Shown: positions 15,418 to 23,437 of the stretch, piece by piece | Position numbering within the stretch: position 1 is the first letter of the stretch | Layout of the letters: each line of letters starts with the position of its first letter | NCBI RefSeq assembly: GCF_011038965.1 | Contig: NZ_JAAKEB010000005.1 | Coordinates: 62,001 to 126,000 of the forward strand | Length of the DNA stretch: 64,000 nucleotides | DNA from: Adlercreutzia sp. ZJ141 | GTDB lineage: Bacteria; Actinomycetota; Coriobacteriia; Coriobacteriales; Eggerthellaceae | Direction of reading: 5' to 3' | The notes under the pieces: model-generated | What the model was told of the DNA's origin: nothing | Seen by the model: only the letters and a program-made list of their open reading frames with translations | The model's database searches: none | Program-made: the position numbers and the translations under genes

Positions 15418-16470
15418 CTACATAAACGCGAGGAACACGTGCGTGAACGCGAACGCCAACAGGCCACATCCGGGAAACGTGAGCACCCAGGTGAGTATCA
15501 TGGATCCAACAAGGTTCCACTTCACCGAGCGAATGCTTTTCTCGGCACCCACACCCATGATGGCAGTGGTTTTCGTATGCGTGGTGGAAACGGGCAGGCC
15601 GGTAAACGTAGCAAGACCAATGCAGAAGCATGCGGCAACACACGCCGAGAACCCCTGTGCTTGATCCATGCGCACCATGTTCATACCCACCGACTTGATG
15701 ATCTTACGACCGCCAACTGCCGTACCCAATGCCATGGTCATCGACACGAGAACGATTACCCACAAAGGGAAATTGACGTCGGAATATGCCACGCCGTCAA
15801 CACCTAACATGATGCCGAGCATGCACAGCGACAAGAACTTCTGACCATCTTGCGCGCCATGAAGCACGGCAACACCTGCGCCCGATATAATCTGCAGCCA
15901 TCGAAATGCCTTGTTCGCCGCAGCACGCTGAACATCGCGACACACGATTTTCAACAGGCGCATGAACAGCCAGCCGCTCCCGAAACCTAAGCATGTTGAC
16001 ACAAGCAGACCGTAGATAACCTTCACCCATTCGGCACCATTCACGCCTGCAAGCCCACCTTGCAACGCGATAGCCGCACCTGTAATGCCGGCGATCAGCG
16101 AATGGCTTTGGCTCGTGGGTATGCCGAAATACCACGCCGCAACACCCCATACAATGATAGCTACCATGGCAGCTGCCAGCGCAACCAGAGCCGCATGGTT
16201 GTCGCCTCCGAAATCGACCATGCCGAAGATGGTCTTCGCCACCGCCGATGAGATCATGGTGATGCCCACCAAGCCTATGAAGTTACACACCGCGGCCATC
16301 GCAATAGCGGCGTTCGGGCCCATCGCACGAGTCCCCACAACAGTAGCGATGGCGTTCGGCGCATCGGTTGCACCGTTCACTACCGTTGCCCCCAGCGTCA
16401 ACACGACAATGAGCGCCAAAGCGGGATCACCCATCATGGCCTGAGCAACTGTGACGAGACCAAAATCCAT
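15418..16470 (-). CDS. pit: Inorganic phosphate transporter, PiT family
   Basis: 350-residue secondary transporter for phosphate (probably metal-phosphate/H+ symport). About ten membrane segments. The two family repeats are visible: NGATDAPNAIATVVGTRAM in the N-terminal half, FGIPTSQSHSLIAGITGAA, and in the C-terminal half LPVSTTHTKTTAIMGVGAEK. AGGGGTAGGG precedes the ATG at 16470. No PhoU-like gene is adjacent, unlike many pit loci. Single gene, possibly with the 35-aa peptide downstream. Confidence 0.95.
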   Translation of the reverse strand: MDFGLVTVAQAMMGDPALALIVVLTLGATVVNGATDAPNAIATVVGTRAMGPNAAIAMAAVCNFIGLVGITMISSAVAKTIFGMVDFGGDNHAALVALAAAMVAIIVWGVAAWYFGIPTSQSHSLIAGITGAAIALQGGLAGVNGAEWVKVIYGLLVSTCLGFGSGWLFMRLLKIVCRDVQRAAANKAFRWLQIISGAGVAVLHGAQDGQKFLSLCMLGIMLGVDGVAYSDVNFPLWVIVLVSMTMALGTAVGGRKIIKSVGMNMVRMDQAQGFSACVAACFCIGLATFTGLPVSTTHTKTTAIMGVGAEKSIRSVKWNLVGSMILTWVLTFPGCGLLAFAFTHVFLAFM

Positions 16471-16594
16471 TCCCTACCCCTACCTTCCGTCATCGGGCAT
16501 ACACGTTCTTTATAATCGTGCATGCGTGTATGATGACAGATAAGTGAGTGTAAAGGTCAGGTAAAGTTAGACAAAGCAGTGCAAATTAGGTTTT

Positions 16595-17269
16595 TTACCG
16601 CCGTTTGTCAATGCGGTTAACCAGAAAATCGCCGCCAGCCTGAAACAGAATAACAATAATCACGCACAACGTAACGGACACCAGCATCACGTCGCTTTGG
16701 AAACGCTGGTAACCATAACGAATGGCGATGTCACCCAAACCGCCGGCACCAACGGTACCTGCAATGGTAACGTACCCGAAAAGCGTAACAAACGTAATAG
16801 ATACGCCGCGCACCAGCGAAGGCAACCCTTCGCGTAAGAACACCTTCGACACCACCTGCGGCACGCTTGCGCCAAACGACAGCGACGCTTCAATGAGCCC
16901 GCCGTCAACCTCGGCTAAGCTCTGCTCAACGATGCGAGCAACAAACGGGGCTGCTGTAACCACCAGGGGCACCATCGCGCCCCGCACACCAAGTGAGGTT
17001 CCCACGATCAAGCGCGTGATAGGAATTAATGCCACCAGCAAGATTACAAACGGTACAGAACGCCCAATGCTCACCACCCAGCTGAGCACCGTGTTGAGCA
17101 CTCGATGGGGACGCAGACCCCCTGGTGCAGTAACCACCAGGGCAACACCTAACGGTATACCAATAAGATAGGCAATGAACGTGGCACCAAACGTCATGAC
17201 CAGCGTGTCGATTGTGCCTTCGAACAGCAGCTCGCCATATTCAGCGAAAAAAGCAGCTACGGACTCCAT
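16595..17269 (-). CDS. metI: Methionine ABC transporter permease
   Basis: 224-residue permease of the MetI/MetNIQ family importing methionine. Five membrane segments; the EAA-like loop EASLSFGASVPQVVSKVFLREGLPSLVRG contacts MetN. PFVILLVALIPITRLIVGTSLG is characteristic of MetI. Last gene of metQ-metN-metI, 11 bp after metN. The C-terminus is basic (RIDKRR). No terminator stands out after it; the next gene lies 124 bp on. Confidence 0.95.
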   Translation of the reverse strand: MESVAAFFAEYGELLFEGTIDTLVMTFGATFIAYLIGIPLGVALVVTAPGGLRPHRVLNTVLSWVVSIGRSVPFVILLVALIPITRLIVGTSLGVRGAMVPLVVTAAPFVARIVEQSLAEVDGGLIEASLSFGASVPQVVSKVFLREGLPSLVRGVSITFVTLFGYVTIAGTVGAGGLGDIAIRYGYQRFQSDVMLVSVTLCVIIVILFQAGGDFLVNRIDKRR

Positions 17270-17280
17270 TGTCAGATCAC

Positions 17281-18063
17281 CTATCTTCCAAACCGATTAG
17301 CCGAAGCAAGACCATCGAACTCCAAGAGCTCGCGCGTTACCGGACTTTTGGGATTCGACAGCACCTCGGTTGTCGTTCCCTGTTCGACGATGCGCCCTTC
17401 ATCAAGCACCACAATGCGGTTACAAATACGGCGCGCCACGGCTAGCGAATGGGTGATAAGAACCAACGTGACACCTAGCTCTCGATTGATCTGCTCGAGC
17501 AGGCTTAAGATGGAAACCGTCGTGCGCGTGTCAAGCGCACTTGTTGCCTCATCGCACAAAATGATGCGCGGGTTGTTCGCCAAGGCGCGAGCAATAGCCA
17601 CCCGTTGCTGCTGCCCACCCGAAAGTTCACTGGGATACGAGGTAGCCTTCGCCGATAACCCCACGATGTCGAGCAGTTCCATGGCGCGGGCACGCATGGC
17701 TTCCGCCGAACGCGGCTTACCCTTTGCCACCCCGCCAATTTCCAAGGGAAACGTAACGTTTTGTACTACGGTGCGCTGCTGAAACAAGCTGAAGTTCTGA
17801 AACACCATACCAATGCCCTTGCGCAGCTCGCGCAGTTGAGCCCCAGAATAATCCGTCACGTCAACCCCGTCCACCAGCACGCGCCCCGATGTCGGTCGTT
17901 CAAGCAGATTGATGCAGCGCACCAATGTCGACTTGCCCGCACCCGATTGTCCGATAATACCGAACACATCACCTGCGTTAACATGCAGGCTTACATCACA
18001 GAGTGCATGGTGTTCTCCTCTGCGGGCGTCGTAAGTTTTACTCACATGGTCAAACGTGATCAT
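17281..18063 (-). CDS. metN: Methionine ABC transporter ATPase lacking the C-terminal NIL domain
   Basis: 260-residue ATPase energising methionine uptake. Walker A GQSGAGKSTLVRCINLLERP, Q-loop MVFQNFSLFQQRTV, signature LSGGQQQRVAIARAL, Walker B IILCDEATSALD, and ITHSLAVARRICNR. The MetN of E. coli is about 340 residues, with a C-terminal ACT-like NIL domain that senses methionine and inhibits transport; here the protein ends about 25 residues after the ATPase core, so that feedback is missing. AAGGAGCG precedes the ATG. Between metQ and metN is a perfect hairpin at 18100-18133. Confidence 0.93.
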   Translation of the reverse strand: MITFDHVSKTYDARRGEHHALCDVSLHVNAGDVFGIIGQSGAGKSTLVRCINLLERPTSGRVLVDGVDVTDYSGAQLRELRKGIGMVFQNFSLFQQRTVVQNVTFPLEIGGVAKGKPRSAEAMRARAMELLDIVGLSAKATSYPSELSGGQQQRVAIARALANNPRIILCDEATSALDTRTTVSILSLLEQINRELGVTLVLITHSLAVARRICNRIVVLDEGRIVEQGTTTEVLSNPKSPVTRELLEFDGLASANRFGR

Positions 18064-18099
18064 CGATTAATCGCTCCTTTTCACGGTAGGCGCAGCGCA

Positions 18100-18133
18100 C
18101 TCACGCCCAGCCTTATGAGCGGCTGGGCGTGAG
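18100..18133 (-). promoter_or_regulatory. Intercistronic hairpin between metQ and metN
   Basis: CTCACGCCCAGCC at 18100-18112 pairs perfectly with GGCTGGGCGTGAG at 18121-18133, with an 8-nt loop and no T-run. Likely stabilises the metQ mRNA or reduces read-through, giving more binding protein than ATPase. Confidence 0.7.
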
Positions 18134-18202
18134 CAGCAAGGTCATCGCAGGGCTATCGTAACACCCTTGAACCGTAAGGGCGCAGACAGGATACCTTATG
18201 GT

Positions 18203-19060
18203 TTAAAACACCGGCACAACCGCGCCGTCATAAGTGATGCCAATGTAGTCGCGCACCTGGTCAGACACGAGCGCTTCCCGCAGCGCCTGAACAGCCTCGG
18301 AATCCTCGTTGCCTTCCTTCACTACCAGCACGTTGGCGTAGGTTTCGGCTCCCAGCGAGTCGGCACCCTCGGCAGCAAGCGCGTCGGCAAGCGAAAGACC
18401 AGCCTGTGAAGCATAGTTACCGTTCAGGCAAGCGATGTCAACATCGGCAAGCGTGTTGGCGATAGTTGCCGCTTCGAGCTCTTTGATCTCAAGGTTAAGT
18501 GGGTTTTCCTCGATGTCCTTCGGTGTTGCCTCAAGACCCACGCCTTCCTTCAGCTTAATGAGACCCTCCTGCTCGAGCAGCAGCAATGCGCGCGCCTCGT
18601 TGGTGGTGTCGTTGGGCACTGCCACAATGGCGCCTTCCTTCAGATCCTTAAGGCTTTCGATCTTCTCGGAGTAGATGCCAAACGGCTCATAGTGCACTGC
18701 CGCCACCGACACCAGATGCGTTCCTTGGTCGGCATTGAAGTCGTCCAGGTACGGCTGATGCTGGAAGTAGTTTGCGTCAACCTCGCCAGCCTCCGTTGCT
18801 GTGTTCGGCAGCACGTAGTCGGTGAATTCCTTCACCTCAAGCGTGTAGCCCTGCGCTTCAAGCAGCGGAGCAACTGCGTCGTTGAGAATCTCGGCGTGGG
18901 GCGTGGGGCTTGCCGCTACGGTGATCACTTTGTTCTCGCTCGCACCACCGGCGGTATCGGAAGACGAGCCGCAGCCCACCAAACCAAGCGAGGTAACCAG
19001 CGCTGCAGAGGCGCCCAGCGCCAGAAACTTCCTACGGGTAACGCGTGCATTCAGATTCAT
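18203..19060 (-). CDS. metQ: Methionine-binding lipoprotein
   Basis: 285-residue NlpA/MetQ-family substrate-binding lipoprotein on the outer face of the membrane. It has a lipobox (SLGLVGC, Cys30) after a hydrophobic segment preceded by TRRKFLALG, a twin-arginine-like motif, so Tat export is possible. The mature part has the family features VAASPTPHAEILNDAV, YFQHQPYLDDFN and IAVPNDTTNEARALLLLEQ (here VAVPNDTTNEARALL). Start chosen at 19060 with GAAAGG upstream; another in-frame ATG is at 19069. First gene of metQNI, behind a strongly folded leader. Confidence 0.95.
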   Translation of the reverse strand: MNLNARVTRRKFLALGASAALVTSLGLVGCGSSSDTAGGASENKVITVAASPTPHAEILNDAVAPLLEAQGYTLEVKEFTDYVLPNTATEAGEVDANYFQHQPYLDDFNADQGTHLVSVAAVHYEPFGIYSEKIESLKDLKEGAIVAVPNDTTNEARALLLLEQEGLIKLKEGVGLEATPKDIEENPLNLEIKELEAATIANTLADVDIACLNGNYASQAGLSLADALAAEGADSLGAETYANVLVVKEGNEDSEAVQALREALVSDQVRDYIGITYDGAVVPVF

Positions 19061-19084
19061 CTGTTTCATCCTTTCACAGAAGAA

Positions 19085-19222
19085 GGGGCCGCATGAGACC
19101 TCCCAGTTTTCAATCGTTCGCCAAGCCGCAACCGTCTCATCAGCCCCGTTCCGGATCAAGGTGATGCTTACAGGCGATTGCAGGCCTTGAGGAAACACTG
19201 ACCAAATTCGTGTTTCTTCAAG
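19085..19222 (-). promoter_or_regulatory. Structured metQ leader, unassigned (possible riboswitch or attenuator)
   Basis: Two stable stems sit just before metQ. Distal: 13-bp stem with one G-T pair between 19186-19198 and 19210-19222. Proximal: two-part stem 19085-19099 with 19134-19147 (GGGGC/GCCCC and ATGAGAC/GTCTCAT, short internal loop). The proximal stem ends about 16 nt before the ribosome-binding site. SAM-I, SAM-IV and T-box core motifs were looked for and do not match well. Confidence 0.55.
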
Positions 19223-19346
19223 CGATGGATTCGATTCTAAAGGCAACAGCGAAGTTTGGGAATTTCGAAAACCCGATGCGACGCCATCAGAGAAAGCGAT
19301 GACGATACTACCGATGCGTAGCTATCGAACGAAGCGATAGGAAACA

Positions 19347-19393
19347 TATACGCGAAACGGCAGCCTCGAAGATGGGCTGCCGTTTCGCGTATA
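19347..19393 (-). terminator. Terminator after degV
   Basis: A perfect 19-bp stem (19347-19365 with 19375-19393) and 9-nt loop, 24 bp after the degV stop. On the minus strand it is followed by TGTTTCC, a weak T-run. It may also act on transcripts from the other strand. Confidence 0.7.
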
Positions 19394-19417
19394 CATGAGC
19401 AACGTGAGATATGTTTG

Positions 19418-20308
19418 CTAATCGGCCCAGCGCACCGACGGCATATGCGCTAACCCCACACCCAACGCGTCGGGGCCGATATGACAGCAGATAGCGAGCG
19501 GCAGGTCGCCATAAAGCACCTTCATGCCAGGGAACGCCTCTTCGAGCTGGGCGATCCACTTCGCCGTTTTTGTCTCAGACGAGCTTCCGGCTGCAAGAAG
19601 TGCGATGCTTTTTGCTGGCAGGCCGCCTGCCAGCAGCTTCTCGAGGTCTTTGCGAACAGTATCGATCATCGACAAGCGCGCCTTTGCCATACCGCGCGCG
19701 GTCTTCGCCAGCTGCAGGCCCTTAGCCGTAAATTCTACGATGGGCTTCACGTTTAACGCCTCGCCAATTACCGACACGGCCTTCGGAATGCGACCGCCGC
19801 GCTGAAGGTATTCAAGCGTGTCAAGGGCCACATACGTGCATGACTTCATGCACGTAGCCTCGAGTGTCTTGCGAATTGTTTTGGCGGGAAGGCCGTCTTC
19901 AATAAGTTCGCACGCATCCATGACCGAACGCAGCTGCGGAGCCGACACGCGCTTGGTGTCGACCACGGTCACGCGCCCTTTATACTTGGAATCGCGCGCC
20001 AACTGACATGCGGTGTCGTACGACCCCGACAGCATGCTGCCAATGGGCACGTACACGATCTCGTCGGCTGTACGCAACGCAGCGTCCCATGTTTCCATCA
20101 GCTCACCTGGTGCGGGCTGGAATGTGTTCACAAGAGCGCCATCACGCAACATCTGCATGAATTCCTCGCGCGAAATGCTTCCGTCCTCGCGAAAAATCCG
20201 CCCGAACACGCCATACGACGCCGGAAGAACAGTTACACCTAACTGCTCGGCAAGTTCTCCGCTGATTCCACAGTGGCTATCGGTCACAACACCTATTCGG
20301 TTTGACAT
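19418..20308 (-). CDS. DegV-family (fatty-acid-binding) protein
   Basis: 296 residues; DegV/FakB proteins bind fatty acids, often for FakA-dependent activation to acyl phosphate. Signature segments: GVVTDSHCGIS at the N-terminus, TFQPAPGELMETWD (usual TSQPSP), YVPIGSMLSGSYDTACQLA (the LSGTYQSA-like block), VDTKRVS, and EYLQRGGRIPKAVSVIGEALNVKPIV, with the catalytic-domain GGRI. The ATG at 20308 has GGGGGAG upstream. No fakA-like gene nearby. A perfect 19-bp terminator hairpin follows. Confidence 0.93.
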   Translation of the reverse strand: MSNRIGVVTDSHCGISGELAEQLGVTVLPASYGVFGRIFREDGSISREEFMQMLRDGALVNTFQPAPGELMETWDAALRTADEIVYVPIGSMLSGSYDTACQLARDSKYKGRVTVVDTKRVSAPQLRSVMDACELIEDGLPAKTIRKTLEATCMKSCTYVALDTLEYLQRGGRIPKAVSVIGEALNVKPIVEFTAKGLQLAKTARGMAKARLSMIDTVRKDLEKLLAGGLPAKSIALLAAGSSSETKTAKWIAQLEEAFPGMKVLYGDLPLAICCHIGPDALGVGLAHMPSVRWAD

Positions 20309-20426
20309 GGGCTCCCCCTCAATCGTTTCTCCTCTCAAGTATCGCCGAAGCGAATCGATGACACCCACACCGCACGTGCATAAGCATAAAGAATCAACAG
20401 GATGTGATGTGATGCATTAAGGGGTC

Positions 20427-20478
20427 ATGTGCCAAAGGGTCACACCAAATGACACATGTTACGACCCTTTGGCACGCG
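20427..20478. repeat. Inverted pair of the dispersed GTGCCAAAGGGTC motif
   Basis: GTGCCAAAGGGTC at 20429-20441 is repeated exactly in inverse at 20463-20475, 21 nt apart, between queD and degV (both minus). It could terminate queD or be a small mobile repeat. Same motif family as the copies near 3466, 15165 and 43161. Confidence 0.7.
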
Positions 20479-20479
20479 A

Positions 20480-20905
20480 CTACGAGGAAGCAGTCCAATA
20501 CGCGCAGTTGTTGGGCGTTTCGTACACTTCCACCCGCGACACGGGATAGCCTGCATCCTGCAAGCGACGTGCAAAATGAGCTGCGAGGTTTTCCGCCGTT
20601 GTTCGCCAGGGCACCACCGTAAGCGAAAAACCCTCGGCATGCAGGCATTCCATAGTCTGAGGGGCAAGCGAGCCCTCTTCCACTAGGAAGGTGTGGTCGA
20701 ACTCATCGACAATAGCGCGAAAATCGCGTTTGAACACGCCAAAGTCAACTACCATGTCACGCATCGTGCCTTCGGTCTGAAGTGCCGCTTGTTCGATAAA
20801 AGCAACCACGCGCCAGCGGTGCCCATGCAGGTTCTCGCATTTTCCGTAGTACTCGGTGAGGAAATGTGCCGCATCGAAACAGTACTCAGTCTTCAGTCCG
20901 TACAT
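20480..20905 (-). CDS. queD: 6-carboxy-tetrahydropterin synthase (QueD/PTPS family)
   Basis: 141-residue zinc enzyme, first committed step from dihydroneopterin triphosphate to queuosine/7-deazapurine precursors. Zinc histidines: FDAAHFL and HGHRW; the catalytic Cys is in GKCENLHGHRW. Further family marks are MVVDFGVFKRDFRAIVDEFD and FDHTFLVE, then PTTAENLA-like RTTAENLAAHFARR and VEVYETPNNCAYW. AAAGGGGCGCGG precedes the ATG. No queC/queE beside it. It follows ackA by 79 bp on the same strand. No preQ1 riboswitch recognised. Confidence 0.93.
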   Translation of the reverse strand: MYGLKTEYCFDAAHFLTEYYGKCENLHGHRWRVVAFIEQAALQTEGTMRDMVVDFGVFKRDFRAIVDEFDHTFLVEEGSLAPQTMECLHAEGFSLTVVPWRTTAENLAAHFARRLQDAGYPVSRVEVYETPNNCAYWTASS

Positions 20906-20984
20906 TTCCGCGCCCCTTTCTCAAGCCTTCCCATCGCTCACGCGCCAGCGGTACCTTCGGATGCTACCGCGCGCTACCCTGCCG

Positions 20985-22217
20985 TTAATCGCTGTACGGA
21001 TCGGATATGTCCACGCCCGCAGCAATAAGCGACACATCACGCGCGATTTCGGCCTCTTCATCGGTTGGCACCACCAGCACCTCAACCGTGGAGTCGTCGG
21101 TGGATATGCGCCGATCGGCTTTGCCCACCTCCATGTTGCGTTCCTGGTCGATACGGATACCGAACGGCTCAAGCCCGCGGAAAATCAGACGTCGCGCATA
21201 CGGGTCGTTCTCCCCCACCCCAGCGGTACACACGATGACGTCCACGCCGGCCAGCTCGAAGAAGTACGCGCCAATCATGCGACGAATCGAGGTAAGGAAA
21301 ATGTCGTAGGCAAGCTCGGCTCGTTCGTTGCCAACTGCTACCGCCTCTTTGAGCTCGCGCAAGTCGCCCGACACGCCCGACACGCCCAGCATGCCCGACT
21401 CGCGGTTTAACACCGCATCCATTTGTGCGGGCGTAAGGTTTTCGCGCTCCATGATGGTGGTGATGATGGCCGGATCAACCGACCCCGACCTCGTGCCCAT
21501 CACGATGCCGTCAAGCGGTGTGAAGCCCATTGAGGTATCCATAGAAACGCCGTGATCGATGGCACACACACTGGCACCTGCGCCCAAATGGCACGTGATC
21601 ATCTTCAAGTCGCGGCGGCTCTTGCCCAGAAACTCCGCCGCACGGCGGCTCACATACTTGTGTGACGTGCCGTGGAAGCCGTAGCGTCGAATGCCCATGT
21701 CGGCGTAGTAGCGGTACGGAATGGGATACACGTAGTTGCGCGCGGGCATGGTTTGATGAAACGCCGTGTCGAATGCGGCAACTTGCAATTTGCTCGGCCC
21801 GAACAAGCGGCGGCAGTGGTCGATAACCGCAAGCGCCGGTGGGTTGTGCAAAGGTGCCAGCTCAGCGAACCGCTCGATGGTGGCAACCACATCGTCATCA
21901 ATGGCAACCGAGCAGGTGAACACGTCGCCGCCGTGCGCGATGCGATGCCCCACCGCCTGCACGTCATCCAAGCTGGCCAGCGGCGCACCGTCGCCTTCCA
22001 CCAAGCTTGCAAGCACATGCTCGAGCGCGCCGGCGTACCCCTCGCCCGCAACGTCTTGCACTACTGCCCCGCGTTTATCGGTACACACAAAACGTGCAGG
22101 AGCACTTGAACTGCCAATACGCTCCACCACACCGCGCGAGAGTACACATTCGCTTTCTGATTCGAGCAGCTTGAACTTCAGCGAGCTTGAACCCGCATTC
22201 AATACCAAAACGATCAC
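20985..22217 (-). CDS. ackA: Acetate kinase
   Basis: 410 residues. Interconverts acetyl phosphate + ADP and acetate + ATP, the ATP-yielding step of acetate fermentation. Family blocks: VLNAGSSSLKFKL, VGHRIAHGGD, PLHNPPALAVI, FDTAFHQTMP, RRYGFHGTSHKYVS, THLGAGAS (here CHLGAGASVCAI), DTSMGFTPLDGIVMGTRSG and FTAGIGEN-like VCTAGVGENDP. It begins inside the last codon of the upstream receiver gene (ATGA-type 4-bp overlap). No pta in the window. Confidence 0.97.
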   Translation of the reverse strand: MIVLVLNAGSSSLKFKLLESESECVLSRGVVERIGSSSAPARFVCTDKRGAVVQDVAGEGYAGALEHVLASLVEGDGAPLASLDDVQAVGHRIAHGGDVFTCSVAIDDDVVATIERFAELAPLHNPPALAVIDHCRRLFGPSKLQVAAFDTAFHQTMPARNYVYPIPYRYYADMGIRRYGFHGTSHKYVSRRAAEFLGKSRRDLKMITCHLGAGASVCAIDHGVSMDTSMGFTPLDGIVMGTRSGSVDPAIITTIMERENLTPAQMDAVLNRESGMLGVSGVSGDLRELKEAVAVGNERAELAYDIFLTSIRRMIGAYFFELAGVDVIVCTAGVGENDPYARRLIFRGLEPFGIRIDQERNMEVGKADRRISTDDSTVEVLVVPTDEEAEIARDVSLIAAGVDISDPYSD

Positions 22218-22600
22218 GGACGCACCACCTCTCGCTGGTAGCTTTCCTCAATGAGCGCCACAATCTCATCGAGCTTTCGGTTATCCACTGGCTTCACCAG
22301 AAAGCCCAGCGGCTCCATGCCAAATGGGTCATCCATCACGTCGCTGTACGCCGTCATATAAATAAACATGGGAACCTTCGGAAAATCGGGCAGTGCGTCG
22401 GGCAGCATCGTAGTACCCGCGCCAGCAATGTTGTGGTCGACAAACACCACATCAATGCCGCCCTTCCTTAATTTGGCGATGCCCTCTTGCAGGCACACGG
22501 CCTCGGACACCACATGAACGCGACCCGTACGTTCGAGCTGATTGGTTAGCTCAACACGCGCCGGAGCCTCGTCGTCAACAATCATCGCTTCAAAAATCAT
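22214..22600 (-). CDS. Single-domain response regulator (receiver only)
   Basis: 128 residues, entirely a CheY-like receiver with no output domain. Acidic pocket Asp9/Asp10, phosphoacceptor Asp55 (VVFVDHNIAG), Thr83 (MTAYSD) and Lys103 (LVKPVD) are all present, so it should be phosphorylatable. The N-terminus resembles LytTR/AgrA-type receivers, but LytTR is absent. The stop overlaps the ackA start by 4 bp; no histidine kinase nearby. Because AckA consumes or makes acetyl phosphate, a known small-molecule phosphodonor, a link to acetyl-P is an inference worth testing. Confidence 0.85.
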   Translation of the reverse strand: MIFEAMIVDDEAPARVELTNQLERTGRVHVVSEAVCLQEGIAKLRKGGIDVVFVDHNIAGAGTTMLPDALPDFPKVPMFIYMTAYSDVMDDPFGMEPLGFLVKPVDNRKLDEIVALIEESYQREVVRP

Positions 22601-22718
22601 AGTCTTTCGCCTTTGCAAACAACGTAAACGTGCAGCTTTTCATTACACCACATTCCAGCACACCGGCGAGCAGATTATTTGAAAACTGCGAACACGCAAG
22701 TAGGCGACACTGCGACGC

Positions 22719-23005
22719 AGCGTGACAATAGGGCCAGGGCCTATTGTATGTTGGGATTGTAACTGAATCCCGCTTGTAAGGATGCAGGTAGACGGCTTGT
22801 TTTTGGGTTGGGGTGTCTGCCTGCATCCTTTCGGTAAAGAAAAAGTCAAGAATCGTGCCCGCGCAACGCTCGCATCACTTCGCACCGTTTTACTACCCGG
22901 CGAGCATGTATGCTTTCTGTATGACATCCATGGCCTCGCGCTTGGACTTCATGTTGACGTGTGTGTAGATCTTGAGCGTGGTGTCTGGGCTCTTGTGGCC
23001 GGCGA
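22719..23005. repeat. Left inverted repeat of the accessory island (integrase 3' end)
   Basis: About 290 bp nearly identical, in inverse, to 31491-31777. It contains the final 38 or so codons of a tyrosine-recombinase gene, its stop, and a downstream hairpin (CTGCATCC arms near 22780-22835). The outer limit AGCGTGACAATAGGG at 22719-22733 matches the right copy. Sequence beyond diverges. Confidence 0.85.
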
Positions 23006-23311
23006 GGTACATCATCACCGACGGGTGCACGCCCTGGGCGGCAGCAAGACATAAAAACGAGTGGCGCAGGCTGTGAAGCGTCCAGCCTCACAGCCGTACT
23101 TCTTGCAGTGACGGCTCCACCATTTGCTGAGAGCCTGGGGCTGCGGGCGCTTTCCGTCGTCGTTGCAGCAGACGGCCACCTTGCCCTCAACCTCGTAGAG
23201 CTTGCCGTCAACCTCGACACACCCCGCCGCGCGCACGCCAGCGCACAAATCAAGCGCGTAGGTTGAATTACTAAACGCAACACTGGGGGGGTGTTGCATT
23301 AACATTTGCAA
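22893..23311 (-). pseudogene. Tyrosine recombinase/integrase 3' remnant, frameshifted
   Basis: C-terminal catalytic part of a phage-type integrase. Near 23074 the frame breaks: expected GRFHSLRHSFLCLAAAQG needs one extra base before the His codon. After it the frame reads LAGHKSPDTTLKIYTHVNM to the stop at 22893, with the catalytic Arg (SLRH), His (AGHK) and Tyr (IYTH). The N-terminal DNA-binding part is absent. The upstream stretch (residues from 23311) still looks like recombinase sequence. Reads outward from the methyltransferase operon. Probably inactive. Confidence 0.85.
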
Positions 23312-23437
23312 CCAACCCCTTATGTTTTTACGTCGCCAAAAACAAGGACCTAGACTTGAGAGAACCGTTTAGATAGTAAAATGAATCGGTTGTACTGTAC
23401 GCAACTATCTAGCCTGATTTGGAGCAACATCCGAGCT

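Noticed and set aside
19061-19320. SAM-I riboswitch or methionine T-box before metQ
   Set aside because: The conserved core sequences (GGTGGAGGGA, GGCAACC, GGTGCTAA; T-box GGGTGGNACCGCG) are not present; only generic stems are seen.
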